Under the pieces are notes generated by a model, which was not told the DNA's origin, did not search any database, and saw nothing but the letters and a program-made list of their open reading frames with translations. Positions 12,801-25,111 of a DNA stretch of 64,000 bases are shown here, piece after piece. Every line of letters starts with the position of its first letter. The stretch's first letter is position 1. Both the position numbers and the translations under genes were made by a program. Source of the stretch: Strix aluco (lineage: Eukaryota > Chordata > Aves > Strigiformes > Strigidae); the NCBI RefSeq assembly GCF_031877795.1, contig NC_133933.1, positions 67,596,003 through 67,660,002 of the forward strand, read 5' to 3'.

Positions 12801-15800
12801 TGTCAAGAGTCTTGGCACTCTTGCTGCTATTTGCAAGCTTGCTCAGAAACTGCTGTATTCATTCACTCCTTCAAAGTTGTCTTTGTATCCAGGTACATAG
12901 AGGTTTGGCTTAATTTTTAAGGGAAAACCTTTTGCTTGTCATATTGAACTCCAGAGAAATTAATGAGCACTGGCCTAGAGTGTTGCTTCTGGCCATGAGG
13001 AAGTGATGATGGAAATCTACTCATTAGTGGGCTCCGGTGAATTGGTGGGAGTACATCATTTTTCTTCCTGCACAAACTCACACATGTATATTCTTTGCTT
13101 ACTCAGCTACCCACAGAGTACTTTCGTGCTTTTTTTCCGCCCTGCTTCTTTAAATTCAGTCTGTACTTTACAACTGGATAACTTGTTTTTCTGATATTTA
13201 AGAATTAAGAGTTCTAAGTGAAAGTATCTCAAAAGAGTTTTGTATTATCATCAGAAGTCACTTCAGAAGTGATTTGTGGGGTGTTTTTAAGCCACATTAA
13301 GGAATGATTTAACCCAGTCTACCCAACCTCAGGCCACAGCAGTAATGTGCCAGGAGAACAAATGCCACAATGATTGATGCAATTTGCTCTTTTAATGAAC
13401 TACCTTCACTCACTGAAGGTGCATCTCACTGTGCACTGTTTTTGCAGCCAAGCACTACTTGAAGCTCATACATGGAAGTTTCTCCTGCATTGAGTTGAAT
13501 CATGGTATGAGTAGATGCTGATGTCTGTGGGTCAGATCTGTGTAACAGTGAGGGAGGCTATGCGCAGTGTTCAATAAGCAGATGTAACATCAGAAATGTG
13601 ATTAGGGAGTACTCTAAAACTTGAGCTTTCACATCTTGTTGCTTGAGACAAAGTATTTTTCTCTTTCAGAGGAGTGGAATCATGTTTACCAAATTCTATG
13701 CAAAACTCCCATCTCGCTGATTTATAGGTTTGACTGACAGCCATTGAATAGCCAAATTGTCTGTATGTATAGATGTAGCATAACTGCTTAGTCAAGCTCA
13801 TGGTAGGAATGACTAGGGATAGAATGCAGATTGTTTAAATTACCTTTTTATACTAGCGGTTTCAGAGGAGAAGCACTTGAATGTTAGCTTCACTTTCTCC
13901 TTTAAATGATTAACTTGCTGGTAATGGCTAGAATAAACAAAGTTCCAGTAGTCAGGTCACTGCAGCTTAACCTGGATGCATGTTTCTCCAGAAAGTAGAA
14001 TTTGTGTTCCTGTACTAGAGGAGGAAATGAGGGTTTTGGGGCAGGCTATGGTGGTGACAAGCTGAACTGTGTCAGTACTGACATAGACCTGTAGCTGCCC
14101 TGTGTATGTGTTTGTGCTGGGGAACGGTTCAGTTGTTTTGAACTAGAATAATACCTTCTGTAGCTTCAGTGTGATGATGGTACAAGATTCTCTCTGTCTA
14201 ATTCTTTACCAGATGAAAAGTCCATTGAAGTTTTTGTTCCCTGGGAAAATAGATTATCCTCTAGTTATTTCAGATCTGTCAAAGCCCAGTTTTGCTCTTT
14301 AGCTTGTAGAGGCAACACAGTTTTCCTCAGGGATTAGCTATGTTTCTGTAGATTTGAGTTAATGTCTAATTTATTTATAGAGTTTATCTGTGCAAATGTC
14401 AACAAGAGGAAACTGGGTTTGGAATCAAGAGTTTGAGCAAATCAAGCACAGGTATCTGAGACTGGTGGGTAGCAAAATGTGGAAAGTAGCAGAGAATACA
14501 AATTATAGAAATCTTCCAGTTGATGTCCTTCATTTAGGAATAAAAGATTAGTTTGCTGAAGCACTCTTCCTTTTCTGGTACTAGTGTCTATACAGCTGAC
14601 TTCAGGGAAGGCTGGAGTTTCCTGTTAGAAGTCATAGTTGTGGATTTACAATTGGTCCTTAATCTCATTAATGGTTTTCAGTAGTGTGTGTTGGAGGCCA
14701 GATTTACAATCAACTTGGAAGAGGAGGTCAAGAGTCAGTTTGCTTAGGATTTGAGAGTTACCCAAAAACCTGAACAACCCAGGAGAAATGCTCAAGGTAC
14801 TGGTCACTTTGTTCCCCTGAGGCAGCAACTGCAGAGTAATTAAGAAATGTGGAAGTCCCAGAAGGCACTCAATGTACTTACAGACTGAATCTGTACTTTG
14901 GTTGCTGGCCACCTGCTTCTCAGTCTTTACTTCTCCCGTTTAATATTGCTACAGTCTGAACTTCCAGTCACACCTACTAATTGGCCTAGTCCTTCACATG
15001 GAGGTTGATTTTTATTTTTTTTTCTACAGTCAACTTTCTTCTGGGTCTTCCTTTTACATCTGAAGCAGACATGGGAACAACTGTCCTTCCACTGTCTGTC
15101 ATGCCAGGTACAACTGCTCACAGACCTCTTCTGTGATCTGCTGCTGATTTTTTTGTTTAGCATTGGAGGGTTGTGGAATAAGGCTGGTGCCACTACACAC
15201 CCCTGCAGCCAGGAAATACTCCAGCTGGTGGAGTTTTGTCTTCAGATGAGCCTTGCTGCAGCCTAGTGCCATAGCCACCTCCTATTGCATGGTATGCTGT
15301 GCTAGAAATGTGCTCTCTTTCCTTGTCAGGAACGGGGATGCCTCCTGAAGGATCTGAGGATAGTAGATGACACAGAAAACATGAGAAGAATTTTTACTGT
15401 CTGTGTGCTGGGAGACAATGAGGAAAAGGAGTGAGGAAGTAACATAAACGTTCAAAAATAACATTTCTGCAGGATGCCTGAATTCTGATTTAATTGATGG
15501 GAATATGATCGTAGTGCTGATGTCTTGGGCAGAGACAATCTGACTAGTTGAAAATCCAGTGAAAGATCCTGGACCTAAAATCTCATAAGAATGTAAAACA
15601 TACTGTTAAGTGTGCTGAAGAGGCTTGGTTTTTCCATTCTTAAATTTCAGATCTTTTTCAGCTTCATTTTAAATTCCTGCACAGGTTTATTATAGAAGTG
15701 CTGACAGAACTTGATTCACACTGTTGTATCATAGCGTACAAAGCTATCTTGTTTCTCAATTCAGCTTCAGAGAGATTTTCAGAAAGCTGTTTTGGAAATG

Positions 15801-16294
15801 CAGGTTTATCCAGTACCCACCCTTGACATGAGAAGTCATCGTGTTATGCAGCCAATTCTAGCTTTGTTTTTTTCCTTTTTCAAAGTCAGTTTCCTCATTG
15901 CCTGCATGCTGACTAATGCACTGATGAAAATTACAATACTAAATCTTGGCTTGTATGCTAAAACACCGTGAATGACATCCAACGTGTCTGAGCTGTTTTT
16001 GAAGACACAGAGGTGTCACGTCAGTGGAGTTTGCACTTGTTTATGCTTCTGAGTGCAGCAGTGGCAGTACGGTGGAAAACAAGCTGCTGAACCTTCTGCC
16101 CGTCATTCCTTCTTAATTGTTATAGCTATTTCATTGAGGAACGTGCACCCCATCTTGGACGTGCAGGCCACACAAACTTGCAGACAATGCTGCTTTCACA
16201 CTGTGAGTGCATTCCCTTTCACTAGAAAAAACAAAACATGTTTACCTCACTCTCTTCTTCCCTGCAGCAAAGGAAGAAAGAGTAGTTTGTGTTT

Positions 16295-16348
16295 AAAAAA
16301 AAACCAAACCAAACAAAACAAACCCAAACCATCAAACCCCAAACAACC
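16295..16348. repeat. A/C-rich simple tract
   Basis: A run of A residues is followed by irregular units of CCAAA, CAAAA and CCCAAA, about 54 bases in all. It is the complementary type of the T/G-rich tract about 1.1 kb downstream. Similar tracts recur through the window. It is low complexity, with no coding potential. Confidence 0.8.
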
Positions 16349-17447
16349 TTCTCCAGCCACATAGCTATGTTACAGGGCTGTGTTTAGTTGCAATTTGAAC
16401 TGCAAAATAAGAGGGTAAAGGGGTAAAAAAAAAGCAGATGGCAGTTGCCATCTGTAAACCAGAAAAGGACAGCAACAACCAGCTGCTGAGTGAGGTATTG
16501 GCAATAAAACCAGGCTACAGACCAAGCAGCTTGTGCTTCTCGTCATTGTGCTTGGGTTATCAGCGTTTTGGTATGTTCTTACACTTCCAATCTGTCTTTT
16601 CTGAAATATTCCATAATGTATTTATTTCAACTAGTTTGTGTTGAGAGAGTCTGTTAGCCTCACTCCCCCTGTGAATTACCTGGATTGCTGCTGTAAACCA
16701 CATCTCAGATCCTCAGTGTCACTGAAGACTGTATGCAGAGTAGCTTGGCTTTTTACTGCAATATGTTTAACATAAATCTTTGTAGTCAATAACTGATGCA
16801 GAGCATAGGGAAGCAGTATAATGAAAACTGTGGTGCTCACACCATGGTGATGCTTATGGATGCCTCCTTTTTCTGTTAGACTTTTGTTTAATCGCCATCC
16901 TTACGGATTTCACTTGTTTGTGGCATCTGTGTGATGAGCAACATTGCAAGGCTGAACTATTTAAGGTGACAGTATGATGTGGGGTTTGATTTTTCCTCTC
17001 CTGAGAAATGAAGGCAGCATCTCTATGATTACAGTATGTTTGGAGTTCTGAATAGGCTCCTGACCCCAACATTTGCAGGGGTGATTTATGCTCATTTTAG
17101 CTCTGCAAACAGGTCCTGCCGTTGCCTGGCTATAAATGGGAATTCAATGTGTTTTGCTGCTACTAGCAGTTCCCTTTAACACTCAGTGAAGATTTAGCTT
17201 AAATTTTGAGAAAGTGTTCTCCTTCGATCTTTCTCTTTATACTCCAGGCTTTGATTAAACTTGTCCTAGGATTTCTTTTCAGAAAGATCTAGATAATTGC
17301 CAGTACCACTTACCACTAATCTAGTCTCAGATGGTGAGCTTTTTTTGCTATAAATCAAAGCAAGCAGGTTCTGCTGATGAAACTTGGAAGTCTGCAGGCC
17401 AGTTTTCAGTAGAGTTCTACTTTATCTTTAAGATATCTCTTTTGTTT

Positions 17448-17527
17448 GTGGTTTGTGGGTTGTTTTTTGGGGTTTTGGTTGTGGGTTTTTGGTTTTTTGG
17501 TGTTTTTTGTTTTTTTGTTTTTTTTTA
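17448..17527. repeat. T/G-rich simple tract
   Basis: About 80 bases consist almost wholly of T and G in irregular GTTTT, GGTTTT and GGGTTTTT units, ending in a long T run and then AG. The open frame across it encodes only F/V/G/W low-complexity peptide and is not a gene. The T run plus AG resembles a splice acceptor by chance. Confidence 0.8.
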
Positions 17528-18716
17528 GAGTAGGGGAAACAACAATATGGCCATGTAAACTTGACATGGTAGGTTAGCAAAAGCTTTAAAAAGGGGGTCT
17601 GTGTTAGTGACAGAGGTTACACTTATCTATTTGTTATCATTCACTCTTGCTTGCCCTTGTCCTGGCTCCTAGGAGTGTGGTTGCAACCAGTGAGTAAGGA
17701 GACACCTGCTCTTGAAACAAGGTAAGCTAACATAGCTTTAGAAAGAAATAAGGTAGGGAGCAACCTGATGAGAAGGTTTACTTTTGTATTTGTGATGTTG
17801 GTAACATCTGTTTTATCAGTCCTTAAAGAAAGCCAAGATATTTCTTATAATGATGATGTAGAATAATTGGAGTGGGTTGGTAGAGTTACTACATATTAAT
17901 GGGATGTTCTGTGGAATAAGCAGGACCCAACAGCTGTAATTAAGTAAGATTTTGAATTTTTCTCCTTGGTTACAAAACCTTTTGCAATGTATGTCTGTGG
18001 GGGGGCTATTTACTTGTTTTTGAAAGCCTTGTCCTTCCTCATTCTCAACCAGTTCTCTGCCACAGAATATCTGAACTGACCTGCTCACTTTGCTGAAATA
18101 GTGTGAAAGTATGCCAAAATAGGAGGCTGGGAGTGAGCGACAGTCACAAAAGTCAAGAGAAGACATAACAATATAAATATGCAGGCATGCTCTTCACTTG
18201 AGGAAGGATTGTTTTTTAGTTTTTTAAAGGAACTGTCTTCTGAGACTGGTTATTGGAAAACCAGTTATTGATTAACAGTCCCTCCAAGACCTGTGCTGCA
18301 AAAACTGCCTTTTCACATGAAAATTCTTGTGATTTAGAGAAGAACTGGTGATAAATATCATGTCTAGTAACATTTACAGGAACAATCTATTTCCCTCACT
18401 GGGGAGGGGAAACTTGTTTTTGCAGGACACCCTGACAATAGTGATTATAATGAGAGCTTTCCCATCTGACTCAAATATTTCAGACTGTGTAGGGATTATT
18501 GAATATTACTCTCTGGAAAAACAGCCAGCCAGTGAGGCTCTAATTGCTTGTGACTGAGCAACAGTGCACCTAATTCCCCTTCTCTGCACAGTGTTTTCTC
18601 TCTTTCTTTTGTCACAACTTATTTGATTGACCTTTTCCTTGAATGTTCTTTAAAGTTAAACAGCATTAATTATATGCTCCAAAAGGGTTTAATATGTAGT
18701 ATAACATATATGTTTG

Positions 18717-18738
18717 ATATATATTATATATATATATC
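18717..18738. repeat. AT dinucleotide microsatellite
   Basis: An imperfect (AT)n run of about 22 bases is interrupted by one TT step. A similar short (TA)n run lies at 24769-24786. Both are ordinary microsatellites. Confidence 0.8.
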
Positions 18739-19504
18739 ACAAAATTCTTTTTTACAAAGTGATAACAAAGTGGTTTGCCTGTAAAGCTTTTGAGAAGACT
18801 GCTACTTGCAGGTGTTAAAAGATGTTGTGAAATCACTGTCTGCATATGCTTTAACTTCCACTCTCTACTGTGCTCTTGGATCTTTAAATGGGAAGATCCA
18901 ATGAGATCTGGCTTTTCTGTTATATAACACACTCTCTGCAATTCTAAATGCTGAAGCCATCTTCCAAATACCTTTATTTTGTGCTGCTGTAAAGTAGTGC
19001 AATGCTGGATTATGTTTTATGCTTTGATTTTTAAAGGGGAAAAAATAAAACAAGGACAATAAGAAGGGGTATGTTGGTGTCCTGTATGCCTTTGAAATTA
19101 ATTGGGACTTTCTGCTGAAAGAGAAGTTAAAATTTGTGTTGAATACAACTCACTGCTGAGTAAGTGTAGCATTGAGGCTTATGTTAATTGGCAGTCGTGC
19201 TTTTTGTGCTGTTTTCCCCATGCTGTACTCTGTGACATGGTTGGCTAGCATGAGTTGTAGCTGGTCAGAGCTGCTCAGGCACTAATGCTTGCAGACTTAA
19301 GGCTGTTTTAATGGGCCACTTGCATAGCATGTTGGTTGTGGTCCACTGAGCTCTGCCTTTCACGTGCCAGTAGAGCCAAAAGCTGTGGGTGCTGAGGTGC
19401 TGGTGGCCAAGCAGATGGCAATGGAGATTGCCTGATAGGGTGTTTTGCTGAGCAGGTCTGCTGCCACTGCGTTGGATTGCCTATTCATGGATTTGATGAG
19501 ATGT

Positions 19505-19625
19505 AGATACATCAGGTTGACATAGCACTTAGGGATATGGTGTATTGAGAACGCTCAGTGTTAGGTTAATGGTTGGACTAGGTGATCTTCAAGGTCTTTT
19601 TCCAACCTAGATGATTCTGTGATTC
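19505..19625 (+). mobile_element. CR1 LINE 3'-end fragment
   Basis: About 120 bases match the CR1 3' terminus in + orientation. They include a coding-end remnant around GACATAGCACTTAGGGATAT, the block GGTTGGACTAGGTGATCTTC, then TTTCCAACCTAGATGATTC, and a tail with one complete octamer plus a half copy (19614-19625). The element is strongly 5' truncated. It is the opposite orientation to the copies at 28122-28853 and 34548-34600 and is clearly related to them when they are read on the minus strand. Confidence 0.9.
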
Positions 19626-20249
19626 AGTTGTTACAGTCTTTTGAATAGTTTGAATTTCTTTTGGTAAATGTGGTAGATAAAGTGCTGCCCAGTCAGCCTA
19701 GGAAATCACAAATAACACACAAATTTTAAAGTATTTCCATTCCTTGTCCCACCCAAGTAAAGCATTATAACATATTATAGTGTGATTTGTGATTTTGGTG
19801 AAGTATATGGGCTAAACTTTTTCATCAGTGGTGTTTGTGTAAGTGTACCCACTGTCTGTGGGTACCTTTTAAGGTATATCTTAATGTCAGCTAATCCCAA
19901 AAGCTTTCTGCAAACAAGGATTGCTACTGCACCAGTGTTTGTAATCCCAGCCTCTGTGGCAAAGTAGAAAGCAATGCTATGGTGAAGTGTTTAGGGTGAA
20001 ATCAGGGTGAAAGTTGACTTTTTTGACATGAAGAGAAGCCTTTGTCCCTGCATCTGCCCTTATGCAGGTAGGGTACCATCACCCACATACTGTACTAGAG
20101 GTGTATTGCAAGGCATCATTGACAAATATTCCAGCACTTGAACTCTGATTACTTGAGAAAGAAAATAGGTAAGTATTGCTAAGGCATTCACTCACCCCCA
20201 GGTAAACAAAGTAGGAACACTTACCTATGGGGGAGATGGGAGTGTCGTC

Positions 20250-20269
20250 TTTTTTTTTTTTTTTTTTTT
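20250..20269. repeat. Poly-T run of 20
   Basis: Twenty consecutive T residues are followed by AAAAAGGG. No LINE or SINE body lies next to it, so I treat it as a simple homopolymer and not as a retrotransposon tail. Confidence 0.85.
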
Positions 20270-23200
20270 AAAAAGGGCCATTGTCTTTACACAAATACAG
20301 ATGTAGGCAGGTTACTAATGCCAGCTGGACCGTGGGAAGAGGTTACACTATAAATTGCATCATAAACTTTGGCAAAATGAAACACAAAGCTTGCAGACAG
20401 TGATTCTAGATCCTGTTCTTGCTCTGTTAAGTCAAGTACTTTCCTTCTAAGAGAAGGAAAAACCCTGCTAGACTGCCATAGCGAACTGTACAAATAGATG
20501 AACACTGAATTTTGTAGTCTGCTGTTACAACTGGAAAGATGTCCCATGGTATCAGTTGGAGCCCACCTATTACAGAACTTAAGTACTTTAGTTTGAGCAC
20601 TGAAAAGCTGACTTCATGTGTGCTTCTCTTCCATAGTCTTTAAAACCTCTTCCAAAGGTCTTTTAATAAAGCACTCTCTGAATAGAAGTTGAAACTGAAG
20701 ATTTAAGAAGTGTATGAGGAAAAAACAAGGCTTGCTGACCTTGAAGTATTAAAAATATTACATGGGATAGTTTTAGCTGAATGGTATGCTCTTTTCAGAG
20801 CTGCAAATGTTTTGCACAACTGTACTAGTGGCCTAATGTAGTCATAACTCATGGGTAGGACAGAGCTAAGTCTGTCATAAGAAGAGGTGCTATGCGTGGA
20901 GAGTGTTAAAGAAGTCTGTTTGGCGAGATGATGCATGATAAGACTTGTGTGAAACTGTTAAAAAGGCTGGGCCAACTTTGTCCCTATTGTAATTATTCGG
21001 AAGAGAAGTAAATTGAGAGTAGTGAATTTGACCGCCTGTTTTCAGGCTTAGAGCACTTATCTTTTTTCTCTTGGTAATGGACTGAAAGCACTTATTGCCC
21101 TGTTCTGGATCTTTCTTGCTTTATTGAACTGCGTTTTGCAAGTAAACAATTAGCGATCTAATTCTTGCTTGAAAGAAATAACCATACAGTATCCATTTCA
21201 GCACATGAGAAAACTTCTAAGGACAGGTACAGCCCTAGTACCTGAAGGTGCCTTGAAGAAATTGGTGCAAGTTTCTCATGAGCCTTTGAATCCCAGATCT
21301 GTTTCTTCTGAATTAATGATGGGTCTGTAAATCCTGCTGTCACATTCAGTCATATCTCGAAATAGTAGAACTGTGAAAAGTTTTATAATTTTGCACTAAT
21401 TGCTTTTAAAAAATCCTTTATTGGAAAGTGGGGAATTAATATGTTATTCGGCAACTTACAGAAAGGGAGTTTGGAGCAGGACACTTGTAAAATGGCCTGA
21501 ATCAACCCTCCGCTCAGTCGGGGCTGAGGCATGCTGGCAGGACTGCAGGCAGTGCTGCTCCTGCACAGCCTGGTATCGCTTGTATGGAAAAACAAAGGAC
21601 TTCAGTCCTGAAGGACCCAGCCTGCATCAGAGAACAGGGCTTCATGGGATTTAATGGGAAGATAGGTTGAAAGTGTCTGGCACAGAGAAGAAAGGCATTA
21701 TGAAGAACAGTTATTTCTACCTTAATTATATTTTATTTTATTCCTGAAATCTTGCTTTTTCACACTTCATGTTTCTTTGTTGAAATGGTTACTTACCTGG
21801 GCTTACCAGAAGATTGCAATGTCTGTTTACTTGGAGTCGTGTCTGTGTGCCACTTAGCTCTTCTGACTTTTCTTGTGCTTCAGTTTCCCAAAGATCAAAG
21901 CTACATTTACAAGAACTGGAGAGACACCACGCTGGACTAGCTCCAGGTTCCTTGGGTTTGTTCTTATGCTACTGGCAGTAAATGTCTGGATTGTTTTGCA
22001 GCCATACTATCAATTTGCTGCACTGCTTAAGCTGTGGGGACCTGGCACTGGATTCAACTCTACTGCATTTCTTTTATTGCAAACAATGCATCATGAGTCA
22101 GAGAGAGAGAAGTGTTAAAATGAGGGATTGTGAATGTCATCCAGTATGTATAAAGTCAGCAGTTTCAAACACAAAAGCTAGAAGCGACTGTACTGATGCA
22201 GTTAGCCTGTGCCTTAGAGATAGTATCACAAAAAAGTTAAGTGATATACTCAATTATTTCATATGTAGTCTCTGAAGTCTGCATTATTTAATAGTGAACT
22301 GGTCCCAAAAGTTATTGGCTAGCTTTGGAGGCTTGGGAGGCTTTTTTGGATTTGGGTGGGGTTTTTTTTCTTTTTTTTGGTGGCAAGTACTTTAACTTGT
22401 GCTAATGAGGCTGCTGCTTTAAGACTAGGCTTTGCCTGCAGTTTACAAACTGCCTAAAATAACACTTTGGGGAGTAATGAGGCTACCTACTCTTGCTACT
22501 GAATCAAATACTTAACTGCTGCATGGTTGTTCAGGCTCTATTCACTGTTTGGTAATTGCTGTATTTGATAGTGTGGCTCTGTTTTTTAAATCTGTTCAGC
22601 AAATTCCTCAGTTCAGAGCTGTTTCCTCAAAGAGTTGCCAAACATACAGCTTAGCTAAATGCAGAAGAGACTGTTCTTTCCACAGCATTTAGTTTGTTAC
22701 AAGAAAGGGGAATAGCTTGGAGGAGAGGTGCACCAGCATGTAGGGTGCAATTCCTGACAGTTCTCGCAAAAAAGACATGTAGGTGTGTAGTCACATCTAG
22801 ATACAGATGTGCTTATAGAAAAGTGAATGGATAGTGTTTCAAAAGGGTACATGTGTACCATGGATACTGTACAGTAGTTACACCTGTAACATTTTGTGAC
22901 ACCACACTAAAACATTATTTTGAAAATATGTGCATTTTCTAAGGAAAACGGCCTACCCCCTGAACTGTTAGCTGAAGTTCCTATGTCTTTCCAGTAATAA
23001 CATTCTAGTGAAACTCTAGCCTGCGTTTGTAGGAACTACAAAATGATGGTAATAAATATCAATGTTTTTTCTTTTTTTAACACTACTTAACTGCAAATTA
23101 TGGCACTTCAAGCTTCTGGATTCTGTCCCTGTTTTAATTCTTATTAATGAAGCCTACATACACTGCTGCTTAATCCTAACTTCTTGTAACTGAAACTTGC

Positions 23201-24346
23201 CTATTTTTGCTCACCAGTGGAAGCTGTGACTCTCCTGACAGCCTCCGACTGAAGAGGGTATCAGACATCATTGCTTAGGTACATAAACATCTGGAATAAC
23301 TCTTTGAATTCTCTCCTTCTCTAGCACACTGGGTAGGAGAGAAGCAAATCTCAGACTCAAGCAAATTCCCTCATAACCATATAATTAATCAAAATAGCTG
23401 AATTTTTAAAAAAATATGGATTCTGTGGATATAGGCCTAACTGAAATCCAAACGTGTACAATTATACAAACTTTACTGTAGAAATGACTAAAACCAAACT
23501 GGTATCCTAAGGCTCATAACAGCATAGTTGAAGAAAGTTCCTTCGCTAGAACTGTGTAATCATATGTGTAATTATGGGTTAAAAAAAAATATTACTCTGT
23601 ACATTTGGATCATGTTGTTGGGCACAGAGGGCTTTCTTCAGCATCTGATGAAACTTCTCGGACTACCTGAGTCATGTACAGGCCTTGTTCCTGGCAAATG
23701 GGTCATGAGGACTTGGAAGAAAGATGTGTTGTCTGTTCCTCTTCCTGGAAGGGGAACGGCAGAGCACTCCTGGTATCTGGCAGCTGCCAGCCAATTACCC
23801 CGCTGTTCTCTTCTTCTGGCTATACTTTGCCTGATGCAGGTTGTTTCAGGACAGCCGTGGAAGTGATTAAACTTTCAAAAAGGGCAGAAGGTATCTTTGC
23901 ATTGCTCTTCTTGGTCTTATGCCATTGCACTCAACTGTTTTCAGCAATTGCTCTTTGGAGTTTGGGGAATGTTTTCCACATGAGAGATCTGCTCTCAGAG
24001 TACCAATACTGTTATTTAATTATTCTTTGGTGTTTATATACTAGTTTGTTCTTGAGTGTGAGGGCATTGCCCTGTGCATGCAGTTGCAGGCCTGCATGAT
24101 ACAGGGAAAGGAGACTTTTACCAAAGCATTTAAAATAACCCCACCTATTAAAATTCACAAAGCCTTTTTTTTTTTTTTAAGAAACAAATAATAAACTTTT
24201 TTTTAGGGAATAGGATGAAAGAAAGACAGAGCTCACACAGTGGGCCAGGAGCAAAGCTAACAGTAAAAAGAGCCCTGACTTCTGCTTATTCTCATGCCAC
24301 AGTGAATTTTGATTTTTACAGAAAAAAATTTAAGTTATGTTATTAT

Positions 24347-24364
24347 GGGGGGGGGGGGGGGGGG
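24347..24364. repeat. Poly-G run of 18
   Basis: Eighteen consecutive G residues start after TATTAT. A second run of ten G lies about 200 bases downstream (24569-24578). Such runs can fold as G-quadruplexes and are also error-prone in sequencing, so the exact length is uncertain. Confidence 0.85.
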
Positions 24365-25043
24365 CAGGGAAGGAAGTTACTACTTGTTCAGATTTTCAAG
24401 AGCTTTTCCTGTTAATGTACTAAAAGAATTTCATAAGGACATTGAATCTACAGTGGAAGCAGGTGTCTTGTCAGGAGAGCTTTCAGTCTGATAAATGTGA
24501 TTGCCTTCTGGTTACCAAAAAGGAAGCAATGAAAAAAATATCCATTTATGGTTTGACATGTGAAGAATGGGGGGGGGGATAATAAATCTGTACATGTATG
24601 ATAAATAACTGATAGGCTAATTTATTGAGACCTTTGTAAATGCAAAGGAAAGAATGACACTTCTATTTGCTGTTAATTTCACAGGATTATACAGTTTTCA
24701 CAAATGGAGTGTTACAGACTCAGAGCCTGGGGGACCAAGTTTATAAATACTAAGCTATGTATAGTAGCTATATATATATTATATATCAGTGTCTTCTGAT
24801 TTAAGACTGAAATATGATGAAAACTTCACATGTACAAACAGTTTCCTACATTTACAATGTTTTTAAGATATTGTTTGTAGATCCTTTTATACCCTTTTAA
24901 AAGGAGTTGGAGTAAAACTCTTTAAGACTTGGAAAAATTGTTGTAGCAGTGCATTTCACTTTTAGTGTTTAAATTTAGGGTTATATTCCCTGACAGTGGT
25001 CAATGTAACAAAAGCCACAATGAAGCAGAGGTAGTCCAGGGGA

Positions 25044-25111
25044 TATAACTGATGATGAAATCTCCCCTAATATTGTTTCTACTGCTGTTAGACAACACTG
25101 ACTGAATTATA
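25044..25111 (+). ncRNA. Candidate intronic C/D-box snoRNA
   Basis: A box C-like motif (cTGATGA at 25049-25055, or ATGATGA at 25052-25058) and a box D CTGA (25102-25105, with a second CTGA at 25098-25101) are about 45 bases apart. They are bracketed by a 5-bp terminal stem, TATAA at 25044-25048 and TTATA at 25107-25111. This is the arrangement expected of an intron-encoded C/D snoRNA, and the total length of 68 bases is at the low end of the family. I could not identify C' and D' boxes or a guide target. The motifs are short and the stem is all A/T, so chance is a serious alternative. Confidence 0.2.

Larger units (their letters stand above)
6898..19504 (+). other. Intron 1, first segment: no exon seen
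   Basis: This is the start of an intron of about 52.4 kb. The sequence is AT-rich, with stops in all frames every few dozen codons and no open frame with plausible flanking splice sites plus recognisable protein. Simple tracts present include an A/C-rich stretch at 16295-16348 and a T/G-rich one at about 17448-17527, plus an AT dinucleotide run at 18717-18738. A good acceptor-like pyrimidine tract ending in CAG at about 16267 is followed by an early in-frame stop and no clear donor, so I do not call it an exon. Consecutive minus-strand open frames at 14646-15464 carry no recognisable motif. Confidence 0.6.

Noticed and set aside
14646-15464. Three successive minus-strand open frames
   Set aside because: They are in different frames, end at unrelated stops, have no acceptor/donor pattern I could use and no family resemblance.
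16240-16300. Acceptor-like pyrimidine tract ending in CAG at about 16267
   Set aside because: The sequence after it reaches an in-frame stop quickly and shows no donor before the A/C-rich tract.
17331-17528. Open frame rich in F, V, G and W
   Set aside because: It is a translation of the T/G-rich simple tract, not a membrane protein.
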